Virus record (IMG/VR): IMGVR_UViG_3300027861_000035
Span: 1 to 58,547 of that record
Reading direction: 5' to 3' (one strand)
Origin: a virus
DNA: 58,547 nucleotides
A program made the position numbers and the translations under genes. Shown in pieces: positions 45,659 through 54,075 of this stretch (position 1 is the stretch's first letter; each line of letters starts with the position of its first letter). Under the pieces are notes generated by a model, which did no database searches, was not told the origin of the DNA, and saw only the letters and a program-made list of their open reading frames with translations.

Positions 45659-46661
45659 ATTCTCGTATCTCCTCTAAAGCATCTAGTAACTCAGCCTTGG
45701 AGAAAATAGTGTTTGCATTATCAATGTATTCGTGGATAATATTATCGTCAACCGTCAACAGCGAATCGTAATCTATATGTGATACTTCATACTTCGGAAG
45801 TACATCATCAAAGACAATTTCCAAGTGATTTACTTTATGTTTCTTTAGTAGAATTTCTGTTAACTCTTTTTCACTAGCAGCGTCAAGAGTATCTAATTTA
45901 ACTCGTAAAATAGTAAAGAACGAGTCGAAGCGGTAACGTTGTGAGTCAGCTTCAATAGAATGCAGCGTAGAGGTGACGTGTCGAATACCGAAATCAATAG
46001 GTTTACGGATAACTTCCACCTCCCCATTTCGAATAATTAGTTCGTGTATGTACTTCTGTGCATTAGCCTCCCCGAAGGAGGTTGAATACTGTGTCCCAAG
46101 CACATAGACATTTTTACCGTAAATCTTTGGTTTGTGTATATGACCTAGGAAAACCAAACGTTTCTTACCGAAATGAGACCTTTTAATATAAGACTCATAC
46201 TCGTAAGAACCATTAGCCACACAACCGTCAAACCCGAAGTGGCCGAAGACATGATTAGTACTGGCTTTAAGGTCCCGCACTATGAGTCGCTCGTCCTCGT
46301 AATGAGGTATGAAATCGAAATCTACGGTATCAAGACGAACGGTTGTAGTTTCTGAAAATACAGTTGCAATATCAGAAAACAAGGATAAAGTAGTTTTCGT
46401 AGAACCGTCTTTAGCTATGGTGTCGTGATTACCACGGTTAATGTATATTTTTTTAGTATGAAGACCTTCTAGTAACTGTCTAAAAGCTAATAATTCAGCA
46501 CCTTTTGGATTCCTTCTATGGAAGATATCGCCATTGATTATAACTGAGTCTGGGGGTTTCCTGTTTACGAGCTTCGTAAGGGTGGAAATCTGAGACTCTA
46601 GATATCCAGGCATGTAGTCTGACCTTAAGTGCAGGTCAGTTAAAAGAACTGTTCTATGCAT
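45648..46661 (-). CDS. SbcD/Mre11-like nuclease subunit (T4 gp47-like)
   Basis: The protein has 337 residues. The ATG at 46661 overlaps the polymerase stop by 8 bases and starts M-H-R-T-V-L-L-T-D-L-H-L, the first metallophosphatase motif, so it is preferred over 46691. I-N-G-D-I-F near residue 40, R-G-N-H-D near 72, G-H-F-G near 131 and G-H-I-H-K near 164 are the other metal-binding motifs. Partner of 44045-45658, which it overlaps by 11 bases. Confidence 0.92.
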   Translation of the reverse strand: MHRTVLLTDLHLRSDYMPGYLESQISTLTKLVNRKPPDSVIINGDIFHRRNPKGAELLAFRQLLEGLHTKKIYINRGNHDTIAKDGSTKTTLSLFSDIATVFSETTTVRLDTVDFDFIPHYEDERLIVRDLKASTNHVFGHFGFDGCVANGSYEYESYIKRSHFGKKRLVFLGHIHKPKIYGKNVYVLGTQYSTSFGEANAQKYIHELIIRNGEVEVIRKPIDFGIRHVTSTLHSIEADSQRYRFDSFFTILRVKLDTLDAASEKELTEILLKKHKVNHLEIVFDDVLPKYEVSHIDYDSLLTVDDNIIHEYIDNANTIFSKAELLDALEEIREYET

Positions 46662-48180
46662 CTTGGAAGAATGATTGAATTTTCGGGGCATTAAGTAATT
46701 TACCTTTGGGGCTAAACTCAGCCTCCATTAAGTGTCCGAAGGACGTACCAACCTCAACATCTACTTCAAAGGGTACTACGAAATCAATTCCGTACATCCC
46801 CTTAAAATCATCAGTCATAGGTAAGACCACTTTGAGTAGCGTAGCTACTTTCTCTATATCCTTTTTATCGCATTGTACCTCTACTGAGTCGTGTACTGTT
46901 GCTAAGATATCAAAATCTAAGCCCGTAGCTGCTCTGTACTTGTGTAATCTGCGGATAGAATGAAGCATAAGGTCCGAGGCAGAACTTTGAATGACGAAGT
47001 TCATACCTTGCCGAAGGGCGCGATATTGGTATTTCTTAAGGGGGCTCTTAATATTAGGTAGGTGCCTACGTCTGCCAAAAATACTAACCGCGTAAGAGTT
47101 TTCCTTAATGAACTTGTGAATACTAGTAATCCATTTGAAAACCTTAGGGAATGAGTCCTGATAAGCTTTAAAAATACCCTTGCAATAGCCTACACTCTTA
47201 CCTATCTGCTGAGAGAGCTTGTTAGGACCCCCTCCATACACGATAAGGAAGCTAACGGACTTTGCAATCTGACGCTCCTCCTTGGTCACATCATCGGCAT
47301 TCTTTCCAAACACCAAAGATGCTGTAAACCTGTGCAGGTCTTTTCCTGAATTGAATGCTTGGATGAGAGCTTTATCTCCGCAGCATTGTGCAAGTACCCG
47401 AAGCTCCGCTTGAGAGAAGTCTGCGGCGAGAAATGCCTTCCCTGGGTCGGCTACCATAAGTTTACGGATATTAACAGCATCCCCCTCAACATCTCTTGGC
47501 AGTGTATGGAAAGATACTCCCTTCTTTTTACCGCTTACATTGTAAGTGGAGCAAGACAGTCTTCCCGTAACCACAGTGGCGAAGTTATACTGCGAGTAGA
47601 TTCTACCATCCTCATTATACTCAATAGCTTTCTCTACACCTTTAACGTAAGTTCTATGCTGTTTAGTACGGTACTTATATTTTAGAAGAGTTTGAATAAA
47701 CTCCTTTGCTTTTTTGTTGGTAGTAGCCGCTAAAACCTCGGATAAATGCTCGTCACTAATCTGAGGCATCCTAGTCTTCTCAGAGAACATACTAGGAGTT
47801 AAATCAAACCCATCGGATGTAAACAATAATGACCCCATCTCTGGTATAGAGTTAGGGTTTACTTCCCCTACGGGAGATAGCTCTTGAATCTTGGCTTTAA
47901 GGTCCTCTAACTCAGTAATAAGGGTATCATCTAGAACTTTAAGATAATCAGTATCTACCTTAATACCAAAGTTCTCAACCATGCTTAAGATAACAAGGAT
48001 GTCCTTTAGAAGATTATCATAAACTTTATGAACCTCCTTCTCCTTCATCTGCTGTTTAAGCACATGATAAGCCCTGAGCGTAAAATCGCAATCCATGGCG
48101 TTACCAAACGCCAAATCATCTAAGGGCATGTTAGCCCAAAAATCTGGGTCTTTCTTAGCTTGTTTGGCTACTGTTAGCAT
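46654..48180 (-). CDS. DNA polymerase family A, polymerase part
   Basis: The protein has 508 residues. Motif A D-F-S-Q-A-E-L-R near residue 245, motif B R-Q-I-A-K-S-V-S-F-x-I-V-Y-G near 297, and motif C V-H-D-S-V near 420 define the palm and fingers. The first 40 residues contain F-G-N-A-M-D-C-D-F-T-L, the exonuclease motif III (Y-x-x-x-D region) that belongs with the exonuclease half encoded by 48642-49616. So the normal single Pol A gene is broken between exonuclease motifs II and III, with a nuclease gene in between. Confidence 0.92.
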   Translation of the reverse strand: MLTVAKQAKKDPDFWANMPLDDLAFGNAMDCDFTLRAYHVLKQQMKEKEVHKVYDNLLKDILVILSMVENFGIKVDTDYLKVLDDTLITELEDLKAKIQELSPVGEVNPNSIPEMGSLLFTSDGFDLTPSMFSEKTRMPQISDEHLSEVLAATTNKKAKEFIQTLLKYKYRTKQHRTYVKGVEKAIEYNEDGRIYSQYNFATVVTGRLSCSTYNVSGKKKGVSFHTLPRDVEGDAVNIRKLMVADPGKAFLAADFSQAELRVLAQCCGDKALIQAFNSGKDLHRFTASLVFGKNADDVTKEERQIAKSVSFLIVYGGGPNKLSQQIGKSVGYCKGIFKAYQDSFPKVFKWITSIHKFIKENSYAVSIFGRRRHLPNIKSPLKKYQYRALRQGMNFVIQSSASDLMLHSIRRLHKYRAATGLDFDILATVHDSVEVQCDKKDIEKVATLLKVVLPMTDDFKGMYGIDFVVPFEVDVEVGTSFGHLMEAEFSPKGKLLNAPKIQSFFQDA

Positions 48181-48655
48181 TGCGTAGGTTTTCGAGGTAT
48201 AAGGTAAATTCTAGGAGGGTGAATACTTTACACTTTGTATCTCTGCATGATTCTCGGAGCCAATTAATCGCCCCGTCACGAAAGCCGTCGCCGTGTGTTA
48301 TTATAATAGTCTCTGCCTCATCTACTTTTTGAGTGAAATTCATCATTAAGTATGGAAGCTTCTCGTCAACGCTTCCTGCTGACTGCTGATACTTACATTC
48401 AATGCGTATATCGCGTCCCTGGTACCGCAAAAGAAACTCACTTCTACATTTAGTACCGTAAATGCTCTCGTAAGGTGCGTTCTTTAGTAGAACATTATCA
48501 GTAGTAAGCCGCTCCTCTTCTTTAGGCCATTTACGGCTAGGGATTTCTAGAGCTTGAGTTATAGCATCTTCAATTATATCTTCGAACTTTGCACCGTTCG
48601 TAGCAGCTTTTCGGCCTTGGGGGTCAATTTTCATAATCATTTTAAAACTCTTCAA
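48155..48655 (-). CDS. PD-(D/E)xK nuclease-like protein inserted in the polymerase gene
   Basis: The protein has 166 residues. N-G-A-K-F-E-D-I-I-E near residue 20 is the helix-1 Glu region, and R-S-E-F-L-L-R-Y-Q-G-R-D-I-R-I-E-C-K-Y-Q near 70 gives the beta strand D-x(n)-E-x-K core. S-A-G-S-V-D-E-K-L-P follows. It overlaps the exonuclease ORF by 14 bases and the polymerase ORF by 26, in a different frame from both. It may be a free-standing homing nuclease or a repair nuclease. Confidence 0.7.
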   Translation of the reverse strand: MKSFKMIMKIDPQGRKAATNGAKFEDIIEDAITQALEIPSRKWPKEEERLTTDNVLLKNAPYESIYGTKCRSEFLLRYQGRDIRIECKYQQSAGSVDEKLPYLMMNFTQKVDEAETIIITHGDGFRDGAINWLRESCRDTKCKVFTLLEFTLYLENLRNANSSQTS

Positions 48656-49616
48656 GTTCCCTAGGCCAATGTTCCTTTACTATATCCATAAGACCGTGAG
48701 GTTTATTCTCATCTACGAGAGAGTGCATGATTTGAGTGTCATGTATGTTGTTAAAGGTAGGAACTCCCCAGTTTTTAAGGAACTTTAAATCAAACTTGCA
48801 GTTATGAAAGATTTTACCGATGGAGGGGTCCTTCAAAAGCAGCGTAAAGCTGTCACGGACACGTGAGATATCATCATCAGAAAGTTCGGACTCTCTATGA
48901 TAAATTGGGATAACGAAGGCTTCTCTATCTCCAGTAGCAAGACCAATGGATGTAATCTTATCTTTTTTGTAGTCCAGCCCTGTAGTTTCAATATCAATTG
49001 AAACGATATCCTTAGTACAGGCGTGCTTCATAGCTTTAAGCGCGGAGTCAACATCGTTGTGAAGATTATAAGTCGAGTTGGCTAGTTTATTTTTACCTAG
49101 AATAAACTTATCATAAGCGTTATCTATATCCTGTATAAAGAGAGTCCTAAGTTTAGGCTCTGAGTAAATAGAGAATGGGTGGTAAAGAGGCACTACAGGA
49201 ACACTCTTACCATCCACATCAATCCAAAACTCCTTACCTCTCTTAGTGCCAATACCAGACTTCCTCAAAAGAGTCTTCATGGCTAGATTTCCTAGTACGA
49301 AGATAAGGTCTGGGTCAGCGGTCTTGATGTTGTCTTCTAGGAGGGGGCGATTCTCATGAATCATTGCAGTAGTCGCATCTTTCTCAGAAACCCCTAGGGA
49401 TTTGATAGCGGCAACAAACTGATACTCGTCCCGTTTTAGTTTAGTCTTTTCAAGTAGTTGGGTTAAGACCCCAAATTCGTTGTCTTTAAATGAAAAAACT
49501 TGACCTCGCTGATTAACACAAGAGTCGTGAATGAGCATAATATGCTCTGAACCCACCGTATCAAGGTGAGCATTCTCAGTTTTTTCAAAACTTTCTAGTA
49601 GTTCGTCTATATTCAT
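48642..49616 (-). CDS. UDG-like plus 3'-5' exonuclease part of DNA polymerase
   Basis: The protein has 324 residues. The N-terminal half resembles the uracil-DNA-glycosylase-like domain fused to SPO1-type DNA polymerases: V-L-G-N-L-A-M-K-T-L-L near residue 105 and P-L-Y-H-P-F near 142. The C-terminal half has exonuclease motif I S-I-D-I-E-T-T-G near 204 and motif II H-N-C-K-F-D near 274, then stops at E-E-F shortly after H-D-T-Q-I-M. Motif III is missing here and is found at the start of 46654-48180. Confidence 0.85.
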   Translation of the reverse strand: MNIDELLESFEKTENAHLDTVGSEHIMLIHDSCVNQRGQVFSFKDNEFGVLTQLLEKTKLKRDEYQFVAAIKSLGVSEKDATTAMIHENRPLLEDNIKTADPDLIFVLGNLAMKTLLRKSGIGTKRGKEFWIDVDGKSVPVVPLYHPFSIYSEPKLRTLFIQDIDNAYDKFILGKNKLANSTYNLHNDVDSALKAMKHACTKDIVSIDIETTGLDYKKDKITSIGLATGDREAFVIPIYHRESELSDDDISRVRDSFTLLLKDPSIGKIFHNCKFDLKFLKNWGVPTFNNIHDTQIMHSLVDENKPHGLMDIVKEHWPRELEEF

Positions 49617-49620
49617 CGTC

Positions 49621-49631
49621 TATAACAGGTT
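49621..49631 (+). promoter_or_regulatory. TATAAC box five bases before the ATG of 49632
   Basis: TATAAC (49621-49626), spacer AGGTT, ATG 49632. The same TATAAY-N5-ATG/GTG geometry is found before 28779, 29460, 35447 and 43086 on the minus strand. Confidence 0.55.
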
Positions 49632-50042
49632 ATGGTGAAGAAAAAAAATCATTACCTCGACAATAAAAGATTCGAAGAGATTATTAAGCTCTATTTAGTG
49701 GACCCTGAGGAGCACGAAACTGAACTAGTAATGTTGCTTGATATACTTATTACAAACATTTTAAAGTCTTTTAAGTTTAAGGTAGACCCTGACGATGCTA
49801 AGCAAGAATGCTTCATGCTGGTATTCAAGACATTAAAGAACTTTAAGTCTGGAAATGGTTCAGCTTTCAACTACTTCACGACAGTTATTGTAAACAACCT
49901 AAAGTTGATATACACTAAGGATAAAAAGTACCACAAGAAGCTTCAAGATTATAAGGACGCCATCCTAGGCCCAAACCTAAACGCTACGCGGGAATACGAG
50001 GACCCTTACGCACCTTCTTCTTTTTCTTCTTCTTCGGTCTAG
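49632..50042 (+). CDS. T4 gp55-like late sigma factor
   Basis: The protein has 136 residues. D-P-D-D-A-K-Q-E-C-F-M-L-V-F-K-T-L near residue 50 followed by N-G-S-A-F-N-Y-F-T-T-V-I-V-N-N-L near 77 is the sigma region 2 core as seen in gp55-type factors, which bind host core polymerase and recognise late TATAAATA-like promoters. The C-terminus ends in a Ser/Phe run. One of the few plus-strand genes in this half; its 3' end overlaps the convergent gene by 59 bases. Confidence 0.75.
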   Translation: MVKKKNHYLDNKRFEEIIKLYLVDPEEHETELVMLLDILITNILKSFKFKVDPDDAKQECFMLVFKTLKNFKSGNGSAFNYFTTVIVNNLKLIYTKDKKYHKKLQDYKDAILGPNLNATREYEDPYAPSSFSSSSV

Positions 50043-50352
50043 GGTTAAAGAAGCTATGCACTCTAGGGTACTCAACGTAGACTTTAATATCTCCGTTAAT
50101 AACCTCTACTACAGTAGGTGCGCTAGAAATAGAGAAAGCAGCAAACGCGTGGGGTAGTTCCCAGCTAGAGATAAGGTAACACACCTCGTCCCCCTCTTTA
50201 GAAGCCCACGCCTCAGCCTCCTTTATCACCTTATTAGACCATTTATCCCAGTCGGAATAATACAATAAGGTGTAACTACTACTCTTCTTATTCTTTAAAA
50301 GGGAATTAAGAACCTTTTCGTCTTTAGCTGTTAGACTTTTCAATACTCGCAT
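49984..50352 (-). CDS. thioredoxin-fold-like protein with polylysine tail
   Basis: The protein has 122 residues. Y-T-L-L-Y-Y-S-D-W-D near residue 28 and S-S-A-P-T-V-V near 77 (cis-proline position) outline a thioredoxin fold, but the usual C-x-x-C is absent (W-S-N-K instead), so redox activity is unlikely. The tail is R-P-K followed by a run of seven Lys in all and V-R-K-G-P-R. It may act as a small adaptor. Overlaps the gp55-like gene on the other strand. Confidence 0.55.
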   Translation of the reverse strand: MRVLKSLTAKDEKVLNSLLKNKKSSSYTLLYYSDWDKWSNKVIKEAEAWASKEGDEVCYLISSWELPHAFAAFSISSAPTVVEVINGDIKVYVEYPRVHSFFNPRPKKKKKKKVRKGPRIPA

Positions 50353-50692
50353 CGAGTTCGCTCAGGTTAGGGACTTCTAAAACAACTTCGGAGTCAACAG
50401 GCTGTACGCCAGCAGTTTCCAGTACTTCGGCTTTCTCTTCTTCGGACATGCCCTCGATAGCCTTATTAACATCATCCATAAAGCTATTAAGCCCACGGAA
50501 CATCATAACTTTAGCGAACTCGCCATCGGACATTTTAGAATCCTTCCCAATTACCGCGCCTTTTACTGCGTTCCATTGAGATGATTCTGCTTGAGTTAGT
50601 TTCATGTAAATCTTCATACGTCTTCCTTCATTACGGATTTTAAAAACCCAATCATTAGTTTTTAGGTTTATTTTGGTTTTTTCGACTTTCAT
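50324..50692 (-). CDS. 122-residue helical protein
   Basis: The region after residue 25 (M-K-I-Y-M-K-L-T-Q-A-E-S) is helical and acidic, with S-F-M-D-D-V-N-K-A-I-E-G-M-S-E-E-E. An ATG at 50617 is an alternative start giving 97 residues. Not recognised. Divergent from 50698 with only 5 bases between the two start codons. Confidence 0.5.
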   Translation of the reverse strand: MKVEKTKINLKTNDWVFKIRNEGRRMKIYMKLTQAESSQWNAVKGAVIGKDSKMSDGEFAKVMMFRGLNSFMDDVNKAIEGMSEEEKAEVLETAGVQPVDSEVVLEVPNLSELDASIEKSNS

Positions 50693-50697
50693 AGAAT

Positions 50698-51204
50698 ATG
50701 TCCAATTTAAGAAATATCTTAGGGAATGGGGAATTCGGCAAAAAGCCGAGGGTTAATAGTAAGAGAAAGGGTGCTAACTTCGAAAGAAAAATGGCTCAAA
50801 TGTTTAATGAGCGGTTTAAAACTACCGAGTTTAACAGGACCCCTGGTTCGGGAGCATTTGGGTCAACCCATCAACTCCCACAACATCTTATAGTCCATGG
50901 AGACCTAATAACGCCACAAAATTTCAAATATACTATCGAATGTAAGAGTGGCTATACGCTAGAGCTTGATGACCTGTTCAAACCTACCAGTAACTTCTTC
51001 AAGTTTATTGAACAAGCCAAAGGGGATGCTCAAAGATGCTCTAGGGAGTGGATGCTTATCTACAAGAAGGACAGGCGTAAAGAGCTTGTCGTCGTAGACG
51101 GTCCCTTAGCGTGTCTAACGCACTTCGTTGTTGTAGGCGACAACTATTACGTGTATCTCCTTAAAGACGTTCTAGCGCTGCCTGAAGCCTTCTGGTTCAA
51201 CTAA
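50698..51204 (+). CDS. Holliday-junction-resolvase-like PD-(D/E)xK nuclease
   Basis: The protein has 168 residues. K-R-K-G-A-N-F-E-R-K near residue 22 (the E of helix 1), R-T-P-G-S-G-A-F-G near 47, H-G-D-L near 67 and Y-T-I-E-C-K-S near 78 are the ordered motifs of the Hjc-like/VRR-type resolvase fold. It would cut branched DNA before packaging. Ends 8 bases inside the convergent gene. Confidence 0.75.
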   Translation: MSNLRNILGNGEFGKKPRVNSKRKGANFERKMAQMFNERFKTTEFNRTPGSGAFGSTHQLPQHLIVHGDLITPQNFKYTIECKSGYTLELDDLFKPTSNFFKFIEQAKGDAQRCSREWMLIYKKDRRKELVVVDGPLACLTHFVVVGDNYYVYLLKDVLALPEAFWFN

Positions 51205-54013
51205 AGACTCTACCCGCATCGTAATCCACTACCTTAGCGTCAATAGTCTCTCCTTGCTCTTTAGCGATGAGACGAATGAGGGCTAACGCTTTGAGAGCTT
51301 TACTTTTACCAGGGAAACCACCCTCAAACTCCTCACCCTCATGTTTGACTTTTAAACAGAAAGGGAATAGGGTAGTAATAAGCTTATCTCCAACCTGTTG
51401 AGGGTCCCCCACCTCCATAGGAGGGAGTTTCTGTAGGATACGGGAAAAAGGAGACCCTGTAAAGGACTCTTCTTCTTGACTTTCTGGGTCTTCTCCCATA
51501 GTACCTTCAACGGACTCTCCCACGGACTTTTTCTTATTAGAAACCTTTCTCTTAGAAGACTTCTTCTTGGAAGACTTCTTCTTGAGAGGAGGGGGAGGCG
51601 TTTCAGAAGTTTCTTTGCTATCCCAATCTTCGAGGTCAGGCTTTCTAGTTAAAGGTGTGGTAGTCGCAAACGCCTTTCTTCCTTCAGTGGGGAGTTTAGC
51701 TTCCCCTTGAAGTTTACGACCTCCATTACCCGTCTTCTTGGCAGTTACCCTCGTATCCGAAATAGTATTACCATCAGCGTCATGAATTTGAGAACTGCTC
51801 GCAGTAAGGGAAGCTGTTCCATTACCTGCAAAGAGTCTTTGTGCTACTCCATCGTATATACCATGATTAGTGCTAAGAGTAAGATTCCCTGGAGAGCCTC
51901 TGAACATAACCTCATCATCAAAAGTACCAGCCGAAAATACAAAATCATTATATGCAGCGGCTCGGGCATATTCAGGGTCTCTTTGAGCCCTTTGCATTCG
52001 TTGAAACTGCCATAACTTTAGAGCGGCAAACCTCGCGCCTGATTGGCCTTTTTCCTTTAGCTTAGCCTTAATACTTTTTAATTCCGCTTTATAAGCCGCG
52101 TCAGCTTTACGACCATCGGCAACGCTAGTTCCAGCCGCATGAGAAGGAGGATACCTTTCCAGTTCTGATAAGTAAGCTGTAAGGTCCGCTCTATTCGGGT
52201 CACTTAAATTTCCAATCTTAGCTTCAATGTTCTCGCGCATTACACGGTCAGTCTCTACCGCCTGAACACAACTCTGCGCATCATCTGCTGTCATAGCCTC
52301 AGATTTCACGGCCCTATCTAAAAAAGAGCTATGTAACCTATCAGACGTTAACCTGTAACGTTGTGCTAAAGCAATCTGTGCGGTAGTGGCCTTGCCTGCC
52401 GTAGGGATAGAAGCATAAGCCTTATTTAAAGAGCTAGAACCTATTACCGTGTCACCATCCAACGCTTTATAGTTTTTGACCGATAAACTCAATTTATAGT
52501 TACCGTTTGCATCTTTATACACAGCACTTTTAAAAGGGTCATTCATTTTTTCAACAGCTTCGGGTGTAAGAATAATATCTACATCAGATTTGTACCCCAT
52601 CTCACTAGCTTGAGAAGGTCGGCAGACACCTAAAACTCCATCTTTAGGTATACCCGCCAGTTCGAAGAACAGCTCTGTTTGCATAGCGGCTTCTGTCATA
52701 GCCGCTCGGATTTCGTCTTCAGGTCCTACGCCGAGGCTCTGCAACCTTTTAAAATATTCAATTTGGTCGAACTCATCGCTCAATAAAGCAGCCTCTAGGT
52801 ACTCCGTGTTTGCAGTCGATAAAGTGTGAGCGTCCATTAAACGAAGGTGTAGGTGCTTAAGCGCCTCCCTCTGTTGCTCTTTATCCCCCGCTAAAAGAGC
52901 AATTTTAATCTCTACAATATCTTCAGTAAGCTTACCATCCCTATCATTTTTTCCTGATGATTTAGATTTACCTACAGCCATAGGGTAGACTTTTAAAGCT
53001 TCATCGTCGGATATAGTTTCTGGCAGTACTCCTGAAGGCAGTAAACGTACACCTCGTAAACCCTCAAGGCTCTCATTTAAACCCGTACCAAACGTAGTGC
53101 CATAGGTATTATGGTCCTCAAGCGCAAGTTCTTGCAAGGCGTCGAAAAGTTCGGCATCAGCATTTAACCTACCAAAGAACACTCCTTTTGTACCTGTGGA
53201 ACCTCTAATAGTAGTAATTCTAAGGGCTTGCCTCTCCTCCATAGTAAGCTTACCTTCGGGTATTATTCTGTGAAGGGAACCAGAAGTCTTCCAATCTGCT
53301 AATTTTACAGTTTCTACTTTTTCAAGAGCCGTAACTAAAGACACGACACATAAAAGAGCTTGCTGCTTAGCCTTATTAGCCATTTCACGTCTAGCTCCGC
53401 CCATAATAGAAGCCAACGCTCTCCCTATCCTAGTACGTGCGAGAGGAGTATTGACAGTCTTCTCTAGCTTCTCTACAGTCTCTTTCGAAGCGCCCTCGCT
53501 CATACCTCTTGCGTCTACAAAGAATTTCTCTATAAGTTTACGTTGCTCGGGGGAGAACTGTACACCTCCCTCCGCACTACCAATCACACCAGTACCGTCA
53601 CGGTTAATAAGGTCAGGCTGCGTAGGAGCCTTATCCCCCTCTCCTGCGGGAGCCTTATCCTCCTCTTCTGCGGGAGCCCACGCATTCAAAAGTTTTCGTG
53701 CCCATGACCCTGAATGGCTAAGTTTCGGCCACTCATTTTGCCAGCCTGCGTTATCAAGACTTTTATTACCTACATTAGACCCTGAGATGGTTACTTTCCC
53801 ATCTTTTAAAACCATACTAATGTTTTTCTTCTTACCCTTACTGTATTGAAGTTGACCGCTAAGAGCGGCTTTAAAAGTCGCTTCAATTTCCCCCACAGCC
53901 GCTTGCTGCTCAGGCGTAGGGTCAAACGCTTCATTTAAAGTAGACGGAGTCCATGTCCTCTTCCGAAGTCCGCTGTAGGAAGAGAGTAGCTCAGTAAAAA
54001 CGCTTGTAGTCAT
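51197..54013 (-). CDS. large unknown protein before the tail tube gene
   Basis: The protein has 938 residues. The ATG at 54013 is chosen because a longer frame to 54052 would run through a terminator hairpin. The sequence is Ala-, Leu- and Lys-rich and helical, with a middle region (G-Y-K-S-D-V-D-I-I-L near residue 500, L-S-L-S-V-K) that has a nuclease- or nucleotidyltransferase-like look, a Lys/Ser-rich linker (K-K-K-S-S-K-K-K-S-S-K) near 825 and a compact C-terminal 80 residues. Not recognised; a virion or packaged internal protein is possible. Confidence 0.7.
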   Translation of the reverse strand: MTTSVFTELLSSYSGLRKRTWTPSTLNEAFDPTPEQQAAVGEIEATFKAALSGQLQYSKGKKKNISMVLKDGKVTISGSNVGNKSLDNAGWQNEWPKLSHSGSWARKLLNAWAPAEEEDKAPAGEGDKAPTQPDLINRDGTGVIGSAEGGVQFSPEQRKLIEKFFVDARGMSEGASKETVEKLEKTVNTPLARTRIGRALASIMGGARREMANKAKQQALLCVVSLVTALEKVETVKLADWKTSGSLHRIIPEGKLTMEERQALRITTIRGSTGTKGVFFGRLNADAELFDALQELALEDHNTYGTTFGTGLNESLEGLRGVRLLPSGVLPETISDDEALKVYPMAVGKSKSSGKNDRDGKLTEDIVEIKIALLAGDKEQQREALKHLHLRLMDAHTLSTANTEYLEAALLSDEFDQIEYFKRLQSLGVGPEDEIRAAMTEAAMQTELFFELAGIPKDGVLGVCRPSQASEMGYKSDVDIILTPEAVEKMNDPFKSAVYKDANGNYKLSLSVKNYKALDGDTVIGSSSLNKAYASIPTAGKATTAQIALAQRYRLTSDRLHSSFLDRAVKSEAMTADDAQSCVQAVETDRVMRENIEAKIGNLSDPNRADLTAYLSELERYPPSHAAGTSVADGRKADAAYKAELKSIKAKLKEKGQSGARFAALKLWQFQRMQRAQRDPEYARAAAYNDFVFSAGTFDDEVMFRGSPGNLTLSTNHGIYDGVAQRLFAGNGTASLTASSSQIHDADGNTISDTRVTAKKTGNGGRKLQGEAKLPTEGRKAFATTTPLTRKPDLEDWDSKETSETPPPPLKKKSSKKKSSKRKVSNKKKSVGESVEGTMGEDPESQEEESFTGSPFSRILQKLPPMEVGDPQQVGDKLITTLFPFCLKVKHEGEEFEGGFPGKSKALKALALIRLIAKEQGETIDAKVVDYDAGRVFS

Positions 54014-54015
54014 GT

Positions 54016-54054
54016 AAAAAAAAAGGTGGCTCCTAATATATTTAGGAGCCACCT
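54016..54054 (-). terminator. strong hairpin terminator abutting the next start codon
   Basis: A 13-bp perfect stem (AGGTGGCTCCTAA with TTAGGAGCCACCT, five-base loop) followed on the minus strand by nine Ts and then AC-ATG of the 938-residue protein. It should end tail-tube transcripts. Confidence 0.9.
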
Positions 54055-54075
54055 CAGATATAATCTAATTATAAA

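Noticed and set aside
48155-48655. Intein or group I intron splitting the polymerase
   Set aside because: The nuclease ORF overlaps both flanking ORFs in other frames, with no intein splice residues and no room for an intron core.
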